Translations under genes and position numbers: made by a program
Shown here: positions 20,611 to 28,771 of the stretch, in pieces
Numbering within the stretch: the stretch's first letter is position 1
Layout: every line of letters starts with the position of its first letter
Source: Mesorhizobium opportunistum WSM2075
GTDB lineage: Bacteria; Pseudomonadota; Alphaproteobacteria; Rhizobiales; Rhizobiaceae
Direction: 5' to 3'
Assembly (NCBI RefSeq): GCF_000176035.2
Contig: NC_015675.1
Coordinates: 4,964,001 to 5,028,000 of the forward strand
DNA: 64,000 nucleotides
Notes under the pieces: model-generated
Database searches by the model: none
What the model was told of the DNA's origin: nothing
The model's input: only the letters and a program-made list of their open reading frames with translations

Positions 20611-21201
20611 ATGCCTGGGAAAATCGCGTGCTTCACCATTGCCGGGCTGACCGTGCTCGGCACGATTTCGCCGACGGCGGCCGGTGGCCGCGCCGTCGAA
20701 TGCTATGAGCCGGTCCGTTCGCCTGCCGTCTACGATACGGTCTACGAGGACGTGATGGTCAGCCCGCCCGGCCAGCAGGTAGACTACGACCCGCCCATCT
20801 ATGGCACGCGCGAACGCGTGGTGATGACCGTTCCGGCCCAGGTGAGCTACGAGGTCGTGCCCGCCGTCACCCGCACCGTCTACCATACGGTCCAGGTCGA
20901 TGATGGCGGCTATTCCTGGGAATGGCGCGTCATCCATGGCCGCAGGGTGCTGTGCAAGGTCCGGCACCAGGCGCGCTACGAGCGCGTCGCCGAGACCGTG
21001 GTGGTCCAGCCGGAGCGCACACGGCGCATCGTCATTCCGGCGCAGTATGACCGGATCGCCGAGGAGGTGCTGGTTCGGCCCGAGCAAAGGCGCGTTATCG
21101 ATATTCCCGCCTCTTACCAGACCGTCGCAAGGCGCGTTCTGGTGCGCGAAGGGTCGTCAGGCTGGCGGCGCGTACATATTCCAAGGCATTGCCAGGACTA
21201 G
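20611..21201 (+). CDS. Secreted repetitive protein, unknown function
   Basis: A 196-residue protein behind a strong GGGGGAG site. A signal peptide spans about residues 1-24 (IACFTIAGLTVLGT, cleavage near TAAGG). The mature part repeats a degenerate unit of about 20 residues with the pattern tyrosine, V/I-rich strand, R/E-rich turn (for example RYERVAETVVVQPERTRR, then QYDRIAEEVLVRPEQRR, then SYQTVARRVLVREG). One Cys lies in each half. This suggests a beta-rich repeat structure in the periplasm or cell surface. No named family is recognised. It stands alone between clpP (divergent) and the PLP decarboxylase. Confidence 0.75.
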   Translation: MPGKIACFTIAGLTVLGTISPTAAGGRAVECYEPVRSPAVYDTVYEDVMVSPPGQQVDYDPPIYGTRERVVMTVPAQVSYEVVPAVTRTVYHTVQVDDGGYSWEWRVIHGRRVLCKVRHQARYERVAETVVVQPERTRRIVIPAQYDRIAEEVLVRPEQRRVIDIPASYQTVARRVLVREGSSGWRRVHIPRHCQD

Positions 21202-21285
21202 CGACATAGACGACCCCACGACGGTTGTTGGATTTCAACCGGAAGTGTAGTCTGCGCGCAACGGAAACCTGTTTTGGGCCGAGCA

Positions 21286-22665
21286 ATGCGCGACCTGGAA
21301 ATTTCCAACCAGGAACTGTCGGATATTGCGGAAGAAGCCTTGGGGCTGGCCAAAAGCTATTGGGCGTCTCTCGAAGGGCGTCGGGCATATCCCTCGACCA
21401 GCGGCGAGGACACGACCGAGCTCTTCTCGCGGCCCTGGCTGGAGAACGGCCGTGGTCGGGAAATTCTTCAGGATTTCAAGTCGATCGCGGAGCATGCGCG
21501 CCCCGGCACCGGCAGGTTCTTCGGTTACGTCGTCGGCTCGGGCGAACCGATCGGCGCGCTGGGGGAATTGCTGGCGGCCGTGCTCAATCAAAATGTGACG
21601 TCATGGCGGTCGGCGCCGGCGGCGACATCGATCGAACGCGCCGTCGTCGGGTGGTTGGCCGAGGCCGTCGGCTGCGCCGGATTTACAGGCAGCCTGTGCG
21701 GCGGCGGCTCGATGGCCAACCTCATGGCGCTGGCGATGGCGCGGGAAGCGAAGCTGCCCGCCAATGAAACGGGCGTACAGCCATGCGTGATCTACGCTTC
21801 CGAGCAAGTGCACATGTCGATACCAAAAGCCGTCGCATTGCTGGGCATCGGCAGAAGAAATCTGCGCCTGATCCCCGTCGACGACAAATTCAAGATGCGC
21901 ACGGACGCCCTCCAGGCATCCATAACCGCCGACCGCGAGGCCGGAAACGTGCCTATCGCCATCGTGGCCACGGTCGGCACCATCGTCTCCGGCGCAATCG
22001 ATCCCCTCCTTGAAATCGCGGACATTGCCCGCAGGGAGGCGCTGTGGATGCACGTCGATGGTGCCTATGGCGGGATGGCGGCCCTGGCAGTGCCGGAAAA
22101 GTTCGAGGGATTGTCCTTGGCGGATTCGCTGTCGCTCGACGCGCACAAATGGCTGTATCAACCACTCGATTGCGGCTGCCTGCTCAATCGTCATCCAGAC
22201 ATCGCGCGCACGACTTTCTCGCACAGCGACGACTATGTCAGGATATTGAGCGAAGATCCCACCGAAGCCTTTGCGTTCTTTGAGGAGTCGATCGAGCTGT
22301 CTCGACGCTTCCGCGCGCTGAAGCTCTGGATGTCGCTGCAGTTTCACGGACGCGGTGCCTATCGCGAAGCCATCAGGCGCGATCTCGATCATGCGCAAAT
22401 ATTGGCGCAAACGATCGCATTGCATCCAGAGCTGGAACAGCTTGCGCCCGTGTCGCTGAGCGCGGTCTGCTTCCGTCATCGCTCGAAGGACAATGAAGCG
22501 ATCCTCCGACGCGTGATCGAGCGCGGCCGGGTGTATCTGTCGAATGCAACGATCAATGGTCAGTTCGTGCTGCGGGCGTGTTTCGTCAATCACCGGACGG
22601 CCCCGGATGACGTGCGGGCCATTGTATCGGAAGTCATTGCCGCCGCCGAAGAGCTCAATCGCTGA
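21286..22665 (+). CDS. PLP-dependent group II decarboxylase
   Basis: A 459-residue enzyme of the aromatic-L-amino-acid / glutamate decarboxylase superfamily. PLP-binding Lys is K288 in LDAHKWLYQPLDCG; HVDGAYGG supplies the Asp that contacts the pyridine nitrogen; TSWRSAPAATSIER and GGGSMANLMAL are also typical. ATG at 21286 is taken; a TTG four codons upstream is the alternative. Known members decarboxylate aromatic amino acids, and some are aldehyde synthases, so the substrate is open. The gene ends about 105 bases before a P450; a joint role is possible but unproven. Confidence 0.88.
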   Translation: MRDLEISNQELSDIAEEALGLAKSYWASLEGRRAYPSTSGEDTTELFSRPWLENGRGREILQDFKSIAEHARPGTGRFFGYVVGSGEPIGALGELLAAVLNQNVTSWRSAPAATSIERAVVGWLAEAVGCAGFTGSLCGGGSMANLMALAMAREAKLPANETGVQPCVIYASEQVHMSIPKAVALLGIGRRNLRLIPVDDKFKMRTDALQASITADREAGNVPIAIVATVGTIVSGAIDPLLEIADIARREALWMHVDGAYGGMAALAVPEKFEGLSLADSLSLDAHKWLYQPLDCGCLLNRHPDIARTTFSHSDDYVRILSEDPTEAFAFFEESIELSRRFRALKLWMSLQFHGRGAYREAIRRDLDHAQILAQTIALHPELEQLAPVSLSAVCFRHRSKDNEAILRRVIERGRVYLSNATINGQFVLRACFVNHRTAPDDVRAIVSEVIAAAEELNR

Positions 22666-22770
22666 GCCGCCGAGACCTTCCGTAGCCGCACCGGCTGGCT
22701 CAACTCATGGGCTATCGCGCACCAACATACGGTCTGGAATGGGGCTGGCAAGCCGCGCTATGGGTCTGGC

Positions 22771-24015
22771 ATGACCACGCTCCCCTATCTGGCCTTTGAT
22801 CCAGCCACCCGCCACCTGCGGCTCGATCCACACGAGCCGGCTTTCTTCCTCAACCCGTACGAGGCCTATGCACGCCTGCACGGCCTATCGAATGCGTTTT
22901 TCTGGGAGGAGTTCGGTTGCTGGTGCTTTGGCGGCTTCGACGACGTCAACCGGCTGCTGCGCGACCGCCGCTTCGGCCGCCAGAACCCGGCTGGCATTCC
23001 CGACAGTCGCGGCATCGGCCAGGACAGAAGCCATCTCAAGGCCTTCGACGGCATCGAAGCGAACTCCATGCTGGAGCTGGAACCGCCGGTGCACACCCGG
23101 CTGCGAACACTGGTCAATCGCGCCTTCGTCTCGCGCCAGGTCGAACGGCTGCGGCCGCGTGTCGAAGCGCTTGCCAATGAGCTGATCGACCGTTTCGATC
23201 CGGCCGGTCCGGTCGACCTTTTGCCCGCCTTCGCGGCGCCGTTGCCGATCACCATCATCGCCGAAATGCTCGGCGTACCTGTCGAGATGGGGCCGCAACT
23301 GCTCGACTGGTCACATCAAATGGTCGCCATGTACATCCATGGCCGCAGCCGCGAGACCGAGGAGACGGCCAACCGCGCCGCGGGCGAATTTGCCGATTTC
23401 CTGCGCGGCTACATCACCGAACGCCGCAAGAACCCGGGTGACGACCTGCTGTCGCTGCTGATCTCGGCGCAGGAAGACGGCCAAAGACTGTCGGAGGACG
23501 AGATGGTGTCGTCGGCCATCCTGCTGCTGAACGCCGGCCATGAAGCGACCGTGCATCAGACCGGCAATGCGGTGCGCTCGATCCTGGCGCAACAGGGCGA
23601 CCCGCGCCGCTTCTTCACCTCGCCGGAAGCTACCGCTGCAACAGTCGAGGAATGCCTCCGCTTCGACGCACCGCTGCACATGTTCACCCGATACGCCTAT
23701 CAGGAGATCGAAGTGGCGCCAGGCATCGTCGTGCAGCCGGGCCAGACGATCGGGCTCTTGCTCGGCATGGCCAATCACGACCCGCGGGCCTTTGCCGACC
23801 CGCAGGACTTCCGGCCGGACCGGACAGACCAGAAGAACGTGTCCTTCGGCGCCGGCATCCATTTCTGCATCGGCGCGCCGCTCGCCCGGCTCGAATTGCA
23901 GGTGTCGCTGAAGACCTTGTTCGAGCGCCAGCCAAAGCTGCATCTTGCCGAAAGCCCGCGCTTCCGCGACACTTACCATTTCCATGGGCTGGAAACGCTC
24001 GCTGTCGGCTTTTGA
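22771..24015 (+). CDS. Cytochrome P450
   Basis: A 414-residue soluble bacterial P450 monooxygenase. The heme ligand is C366 in FGAGIHFCIGAPLARLEL; the K-helix ExxR appears as VEECLRFDAP. The I-helix reads NAGHEATVH (254-262): the residue that normally is the oxygen-activating Thr (second after the acid pair, ET) is Ala259, with Thr at 260. That variant is seen in some alphaproteobacterial P450s as I recall, so it may be a subfamily trait with altered chemistry. No ferredoxin gene is adjacent. Substrate unknown. Confidence 0.93.
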   Translation: MTTLPYLAFDPATRHLRLDPHEPAFFLNPYEAYARLHGLSNAFFWEEFGCWCFGGFDDVNRLLRDRRFGRQNPAGIPDSRGIGQDRSHLKAFDGIEANSMLELEPPVHTRLRTLVNRAFVSRQVERLRPRVEALANELIDRFDPAGPVDLLPAFAAPLPITIIAEMLGVPVEMGPQLLDWSHQMVAMYIHGRSRETEETANRAAGEFADFLRGYITERRKNPGDDLLSLLISAQEDGQRLSEDEMVSSAILLLNAGHEATVHQTGNAVRSILAQQGDPRRFFTSPEATAATVEECLRFDAPLHMFTRYAYQEIEVAPGIVVQPGQTIGLLLGMANHDPRAFADPQDFRPDRTDQKNVSFGAGIHFCIGAPLARLELQVSLKTLFERQPKLHLAESPRFRDTYHFHGLETLAVGF

Positions 24016-24040
24016 ACGATCGCGGGCCAGGGGCTGCGCG

Positions 24041-25105
24041 ATGAGACTGTTTTCCAAACTGGCGACGGCGTTCGCATCGGCATTGCTATGCGCATGCCTG
24101 GCGCACGCCCAGGCGCAGCAGCCGGAAAACATCCCGCAGGAAAACAGCGATGCCATCGCCAGGGCGATGGCGGCTGGCCTGCTGGAGCGCCAGACGGGTG
24201 CTGCCGTGCCCGCGGACAAGTTCTCGGCCTATGAAGTCGACTTCAACCTCGACGGTCTGTCCGAAATCTACGCCTACGTCGCGGATCCCGCTTGCGATGG
24301 CGCCAAATGCGGGCTTTTCCTTTTCGTGCTGGAAGGCGATGGCTACCGTGAGGTTCTCGGTGACATCCCCGGTGCGAGGCTGACGGCTCCAGACAGGGTC
24401 GCGCTCGGTGCTTTCAAGCGCAACGGCTTCATCGACCTGCAACTCGACCAGAAGCTGTTTGGCTGGACCGGCGACCACTACGCTGAAGTCTCGACCTTCC
24501 CCGTCACGTCGCTCGATGGCGCCGTCTTCATCGCCGCCTGCCAAAAAAGCAAATCCAGCGAACAGCCAGAAGAGGGCGAGGCCGAACAGGTTGCCGGTGA
24601 ATGCCAATGCCAGTTCAACCGGTTTCAGGCGATCGGCTTCACCCAGGACGACCTTGACCAGTATGCCGCCTCGCTGGGCGAGAATTTCGAGTATCCCAGC
24701 GGCGACAAGGAGAAAGCCTGGCAAGCCGTCACCACGAAGGCAAGCGACACCGCAACCGGCTGCGACGTCGTCAGCGGCAAGAGCCAGTGGCAGCCGGCCT
24801 ACTTCAACCATGGCGACCAGCCGCAACAGGGGCTGGATTTCAACGACTTCATCGCCGCCTGCCCGGCCCAGGATTTCATCCTGACCAACCGCAAGGTCGG
24901 CTCGCCGGACCGCGCACTCAGCCTTTGCGGCTGTCTGGCGCGGGAAATGCCGACCCAGGGTATCGCCCAGGAAGGGCTGGACCTGTTGACGCGATATTAT
25001 CGCGACGAGATTGCCGACGCCGATCTCGAAGCCCAGGACGCCAATTTGCTGACCGCCCATGACAAGGCTTCGGAAGCCTGTCTCGGCCAGTTTCCGGCGA
25101 AGTGA
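24041..25105 (+). CDS. Secreted cysteine-containing protein, unknown function
   Basis: A 354-residue protein from ATG 24041 (MRLFSKLATAFASALL); an earlier in-frame start lies inside the P450 gene. A signal peptide ends near AHAQAQ. The mature region has paired cysteines spread along its length (CDGAKC, ECQCQ, CGC, two in the FIAAC/FIAACP repeats), suggesting disulfides in the periplasm. A VDFNLDGLSEIYAYV stretch resembles the calcium-binding-like pattern of VCBS/FG-GAP strands. The motif FIAAC occurs twice, hinting at internal duplication. No family recognised. Its stop abuts the stop of the convergent cupin gene with no base between. Confidence 0.75.
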   Translation: MRLFSKLATAFASALLCACLAHAQAQQPENIPQENSDAIARAMAAGLLERQTGAAVPADKFSAYEVDFNLDGLSEIYAYVADPACDGAKCGLFLFVLEGDGYREVLGDIPGARLTAPDRVALGAFKRNGFIDLQLDQKLFGWTGDHYAEVSTFPVTSLDGAVFIAACQKSKSSEQPEEGEAEQVAGECQCQFNRFQAIGFTQDDLDQYAASLGENFEYPSGDKEKAWQAVTTKASDTATGCDVVSGKSQWQPAYFNHGDQPQQGLDFNDFIAACPAQDFILTNRKVGSPDRALSLCGCLAREMPTQGIAQEGLDLLTRYYRDEIADADLEAQDANLLTAHDKASEACLGQFPAK

Positions 25106-25453
25106 TCACAGCTTGATCACATACTCCTTGCGTGTCGTTTCAAGCACTTCCCAGCTGCCCTTGAAGCCTGGCCTCAGCACGAAACTGTCGCCTGCCCTGA
25201 CCGTGCGCGCCTCGCCGCCCTGTTCCGCGACTATCGAGACCCCGGACAGGATGTGGCAGAATTCCCATTCGTCATAGACGATGCGCCACTTGCCCGGGGT
25301 GGATTCCCAGATGCCGGCGTAGAGCCCGCCATCCCGCTCCTCGACATTCCAGGTGCGGAATTTCGGGTCGCCCGAGATCAGCCGATCCGGCGCCGGTGCG
25401 CCGGATTCCGATTCGACGCTGTCGGTCGATATTGTCAGGTAATGCGCGGACAA
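25106..25453 (-). CDS. Cupin-domain protein
   Basis: A 115-residue single-domain cupin of the small 'cupin 3' style. The barrel motifs are ISGDPKFRTWN, EFCHILSGVSIVAEQGG and AGDSFVLRPGFKGSWEVL. His in EFCHILSG is present but other metal-binding His of classical cupins are missing, so it may bind a ligand without metal. Proteins of this kind accompany sugar or amino-acid metabolism genes, often as unknown-function accessory proteins. Convergent and directly abutting the upstream secreted protein gene. A repeat-rich spacer of about 115 bases precedes it. Confidence 0.85.
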   Translation of the reverse strand: MSAHYLTISTDSVESESGAPAPDRLISGDPKFRTWNVEERDGGLYAGIWESTPGKWRIVYDEWEFCHILSGVSIVAEQGGEARTVRAGDSFVLRPGFKGSWEVLETTRKEYVIKL

Positions 25454-25470
25454 GACTTGCCTCCCACAGT

Positions 25471-25563
25471 GAGTAGTAGTCAGTAGTGAGTGGTGAGTGG
25501 TGAGTGGTGAGTGGAAGCGCTCCCGTCGACGCTCGGGTGGCTAGTCACTACTGACTACTGACT
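25471..25563. repeat. Tandem GTGAGTG array flanked by a 15-bp inverted repeat
   Basis: A run of GAGTAGTAGTCAGTAGTGAG is followed by 7-base GTGAGTG units repeated about four times (25487-25514). AGTAGTCAGTAGTGA (25475-25489) recurs inverted at 25545-25559, enclosing the array. It fills the gap between metY and the cupin gene. Length variation between strains would be expected. Confidence 0.8.
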
Positions 25564-25569
25564 CAAAAA

Positions 25570-26850
25570 TCAGACCTTGGCGAGCGCCTGTTCCAGGTCG
25601 GCGACGATGTCGGTGACATCCTCGATGCCGATGGAAAGCCGCACGGTATCCGGACCGGCGCCGGCCTTGACCTTCTGCTCGTCGGAAAGCTGGCGGTGCG
25701 TGGTCGACGCCGGGTGGATGACCAGCGACTTGGTGTCGCCGACATTGGCCAAATGCGAGAACAGTTCGAGCGCCTCGACGAACTTGACGCCGGCCTCATA
25801 GCCGCCCTTGAGGCCGAAGGTGAACACGGCGCCGGCACCTTGCGGCGAATATTTCTTCTGCAGCGCGTTGTTCTTGTCGCTGGGAAGACCGGGATAATTC
25901 ACCCAGGCGACCTTGGGATGGTTGGACAGCCAGCCGGCGACGGTGATCGCGTTGTCGCAATGGCGCTGCATGCGCAGCGGCAAGGTTTCGAGGCCGGTCA
26001 GGATGAGGAACGCGTTGAACGGCGAGATCGCCGGGCCGAGATCGCGCAGGCCGAGCACGCGCGCGGCAATGGCGAAAGCGAAATTGCCGAAGGTCTCGTG
26101 CAGCACGAGGCCGCCATATTCGGGGCGCGGTTCCGACAGCATTGGGTATTTGCCCGACTTCGACCAGTCGAAGGTGCCGCCATCGACGATGACGCCGCCG
26201 ATCGAATTGCCATGGCCGCCGATGAACTTGGTCAGCGAATGGACGACGATGTCGGCGCCGTGCTCGATCGGCCGGATCAAGTAGGGCGAGGCAAGCGTGT
26301 TGTCGACGATCAGCGGCAGGCCATGCTTGCGCGCGATTTCGCCGATCTTCTCGATATCGACGAAGGTACCGCCAGGATTGGCCAGGCTCTCGATGAAGAT
26401 CGCCTTGGTCCTGTCGTCGATCTGGCTTTCGAAGGTCGAGACGTCATTGGCTTCGGCCCAATGCACCTCCCAGCCAAAATTCTTGAAGGCATGGCCGAAC
26501 TGGTTGATCGATCCGCCATAAAGCTTATTGGCGGCGACAAAATTGTCGCCCGGCTGCATCAGATTGTGGAACACGATCACCTGCGCGGCATGGCCGGATG
26601 CCACCGCAAGGGCAGCCGTGCCGCCTTCGAGTGCGGCGACGCGCTCTTCGAGCACAGCCTGCGTCGGGTTCATGATGCGGGTGTAGATGTTGCCGAAGGC
26701 CTTCAGGCCGAAGAGAGAGGCGGCATGGTCGGCATCGTCGAAGACGAAGGACGTGGTCTGGTAGATCGGCGTGGCGCGCGCGCCGGTGGCCGGATCGGGC
26801 TTGGCGCCGGCATGGACGGCGAGCGTATTGAAACCGGGCGTACGGGTCAC
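25570..26850 (-). CDS. metY: O-acetylhomoserine sulfhydrylase
   Basis: A 426-residue PLP enzyme of the Cys/Met metabolism family that makes homocysteine from O-acetylhomoserine and sulfide in the cytoplasm. The PLP Lys is about K208 in VHSLTKFIGGHG; other marks are GGTAALAVASGHAAQ and YTRIMNPTQ. GTG at 26850 is chosen because GGAGG sits 5 bases upstream; a frame extending to 27027 overlaps the next gene and is rejected. The 157-base leader holds two stem-loops (see 26851-27007). Family neighbours cystathionine gamma-synthase and MetZ are possible, but length and LNTLAVHAG start favour MetY. Confidence 0.92.
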   Translation of the reverse strand: MTRTPGFNTLAVHAGAKPDPATGARATPIYQTTSFVFDDADHAASLFGLKAFGNIYTRIMNPTQAVLEERVAALEGGTAALAVASGHAAQVIVFHNLMQPGDNFVAANKLYGGSINQFGHAFKNFGWEVHWAEANDVSTFESQIDDRTKAIFIESLANPGGTFVDIEKIGEIARKHGLPLIVDNTLASPYLIRPIEHGADIVVHSLTKFIGGHGNSIGGVIVDGGTFDWSKSGKYPMLSEPRPEYGGLVLHETFGNFAFAIAARVLGLRDLGPAISPFNAFLILTGLETLPLRMQRHCDNAITVAGWLSNHPKVAWVNYPGLPSDKNNALQKKYSPQGAGAVFTFGLKGGYEAGVKFVEALELFSHLANVGDTKSLVIHPASTTHRQLSDEQKVKAGAGPDTVRLSIGIEDVTDIVADLEQALAKV

Positions 26851-27007
26851 GGAAACCTCCCTAAAAAACCTTCTGAAAATCGCCGGGCATTCTTGGCGAA
26901 GCCCGGCCCGGAATGCAAAGAAGAAAATACCCTTCGGCGTGGAACCTTCGACCAAGCCGAAGGGAAATACGGCTTTTGCCGGAATAATTTTGCGCTTTTG
27001 CTGCTGC
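26851..27007 (-). promoter_or_regulatory. metY leader with two stem-loops
   Basis: On the minus strand upstream of metY, a 9-bp stem (26956-26964 with 26930-26938, 17-base loop) is followed by a 7-bp GC stem (26901-26907 with 26882-26888, 12-base loop) and then an ATTTTC/TTTTTTA stretch before the ribosome binding site. This order suits a leader attenuator. I do not see the SAM-II consensus that controls methionine genes in related bacteria. Confidence 0.45.
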
Positions 27008-27529
27008 CTATTTCTGGCGCACACCAAAGCTCTGAAAGCCCTGGCGCATCAGCGGCTTCTTCGACGACAGGACGCCGGAATTAACCCCGGTCCAGCCGAT
27101 CTCGCCGGAGAGCTTGCCGTACTCGATCTTGGGGCAGCGGTTCATCACCACCTTGATGCCGGCGGCCTCGGCACGTGCGGCCGCCTCGTCATGGCGCACG
27201 CCAAGCTGCATCCAGATCACTTTCGGCAGGGGATCGAGCCGCAACGCCTCGTCGACGATGCCTGGCACCGCCGCCGGCGCGCGAAAGATATCGACCATGT
27301 CGATCGGCTCCGGAATGTCGGCCAGCCTGGCATAGGTCATGCGGCCAAGGATTTCCTTGCCGGCCTGGCCAGGATTGATCGGAAATACTGAAAACCCCTT
27401 AGCCAGCAGGTATTTGAGCACGAAATAGCTTGGCCTGACGTCATTGGCCGACGCGCCGACCATGGCGATGGTCTTCACCGAATTGAGGATGCCGCCGATG
27501 TAGGTGTTGTCGTAGCTATCGTGATTCAT
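27008..27529 (-). CDS. CoA-binding-domain protein
   Basis: A 173-residue cytoplasmic protein with one Rossmann-like CoA-binding domain, as in the N-terminus of succinyl-CoA synthetase alpha and YccU-like proteins. The nucleotide loop is IAMVGASANDVRPSY (21-35); ARLADIPEPIDMVDIFR and KVIWMQLGV are conserved strands; a late Cys (NRCPKIEYG) is typical. Its start overlaps the end of the ATPase gene by 4 bases, so they are cotranscribed and probably coupled. Role unknown; it has no catalytic partner domain. Confidence 0.87.
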   Translation of the reverse strand: MNHDSYDNTYIGGILNSVKTIAMVGASANDVRPSYFVLKYLLAKGFSVFPINPGQAGKEILGRMTYARLADIPEPIDMVDIFRAPAAVPGIVDEALRLDPLPKVIWMQLGVRHDEAAARAEAAGIKVVMNRCPKIEYGKLSGEIGWTGVNSGVLSSKKPLMRQGFQSFGVRQK

Positions 27530-28311
27530 GCCTCGTCCTCATACAACGCCTCGGTGAGAAAACCATCCGGGTCATTGCTGAAATCGCGCAGCATGCGGAA
27601 ATGGTCCGTATCGCGAAAGTCGGCGGGCTCGAGCCCGAACCGGCTGATGCGGAACAGCCGCGCGCCGGGACAGGCCATCAGCAGCGGCGAGTGCGTGGCC
27701 ATGATCACTTGCGCGGTGCCCGACTGGTCCATGCGCCGCAGCATCTTGAGCAGTTCGATCTGGCGCGACGGGGAGAGCGCGCTTTCGGGCTCGTCGAGGA
27801 TATAGATGCCTTGCCTGCGGCAACGTTCCTCGAAAAAGCGGATGAACCCTTCGCCATGCGACCAGGACAGGAAATCCGGCGGCGGCGGCTTGAATGGGTC
27901 TTCCAGCGCTGCCTGGTCGAGGTAGCGGGCGACGGAATAAAAGGATTCGGCGCGGAAGAACCAGCCGGCGGTGACCTTCGGCAGCCAGTGGCCACGGAAC
28001 GTGTTCGCCAGCGCGGCGCCACTCTTGTCGATGGCGCTGGAATGGTCGACCGGCCGGTAGCCCTTGCCGCCGCCAGCCTCGTCGTAACCGGCCAGAGCGC
28101 CGATCGCCTCGAGCAAGGTCGATTTACCGGTGCCGTTCTCGCCGACGATGATGGTGATCGGCGTGGTGAATTCGAGTTCGAAGGCACGGCCGCGAAACAG
28201 CGGCAGGCTCCACGGGTATTTTTCCCAATCGTTCACGCGCGCGGGATCGAGCAGGATGCGTTTGAGATAGGGTGCCTTGAGCCGCGTCAGCTGCTTGCGG
28301 TGGGCCATCAC
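27526..28311 (-). CDS. AAA/ABC-type predicted ATPase
   Basis: A 261-residue cytoplasmic ATPase of the SMC/RecF-like ABC class. Walker A GENGTGKST at 57-65, Walker B with ILDEPE near 171-176 followed by a D-loop (SALSPSRQ), and a switch His in ATHSP at about 207. There is no long coiled coil or nuclease domain, so it is not an OLD-type or repair protein by sequence. Widespread 'predicted ATPase' members like this have no settled function. It overlaps the CoA-binding gene by 4 bases, the strongest clue to a partner. Confidence 0.87.
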   Translation of the reverse strand: MMAHRKQLTRLKAPYLKRILLDPARVNDWEKYPWSLPLFRGRAFELEFTTPITIIVGENGTGKSTLLEAIGALAGYDEAGGGKGYRPVDHSSAIDKSGAALANTFRGHWLPKVTAGWFFRAESFYSVARYLDQAALEDPFKPPPPDFLSWSHGEGFIRFFEERCRRQGIYILDEPESALSPSRQIELLKMLRRMDQSGTAQVIMATHSPLLMACPGARLFRISRFGLEPADFRDTDHFRMLRDFSNDPDGFLTEALYEDEA

Positions 28312-28335
28312 TTGGTCAGCATCGCCGGGGCTGCA

Positions 28336-28758
28336 TCATTCGGGCAGCGAAATCGTGCCGTCTTCCGCGATTGGAAAGGCCGGATTGTGCGCCACTTCCC
28401 AGACATGGCCGTCGGCGTCGGCAAAATAGCCGTACCAGCCGCCCCAGAAAGCGCGGCCGGCCGGCTTGACGATGCGGCCGCCAGCCTTTTCCGCCATGGC
28501 GAGCACCTCGTCGACCTCGGCATCAGAGCGGGTGTTGTAGGCGAGATAGACGGCGGACGGCGCCCCGGTGAAGGAGACGCCGGAATCCTGCTCGGCGCTT
28601 TCGCGCGGGAACAGGCCGAGAATGACGCCCCCCATCTGGAAGAAGGCGACGCCTTCGGTGATGCCGGCATGCCGTTTCAGGCCCATCGCCTCGTAGAAAC
28701 GCACCGCGCGATCGAGATCGTCTGTGGCGATGGTGATGATGGAGATGCGCGGTTCCAT
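28336..28758 (-). CDS. VOC-family (glyoxalase-like) protein
   Basis: A 140-residue protein with paired beta-alpha-beta-beta-beta modules of the vicinal-oxygen-chelate superfamily, which includes glyoxalases and bleomycin-resistance proteins. It begins MEPRISIITIATDDLDRAV and ends with the metal-site strand YFADADGHVWEVAHNP (E and H ligands). ATG 28758 has a GGGAGA site; a longer frame runs into the next gene. It lies 13 bases after the enoyl-CoA hydratase stop, so the two may be cotranscribed. Substrate unknown. Confidence 0.88.
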   Translation of the reverse strand: MEPRISIITIATDDLDRAVRFYEAMGLKRHAGITEGVAFFQMGGVILGLFPRESAEQDSGVSFTGAPSAVYLAYNTRSDAEVDEVLAMAEKAGGRIVKPAGRAFWGGWYGYFADADGHVWEVAHNPAFPIAEDGTISLPE

Positions 28759-28771
28759 GAATGCGTCTCCC

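Noticed and set aside
25471..25563. CRISPR array
   Set aside because: The repeats are 7-base tandem units without spacers; no cas genes are in the window.
26851..27007. SAM-II riboswitch upstream of metY
   Set aside because: Stem-loops exist but their sequence does not match the SAM-II consensus I know; listed only as a structured leader.
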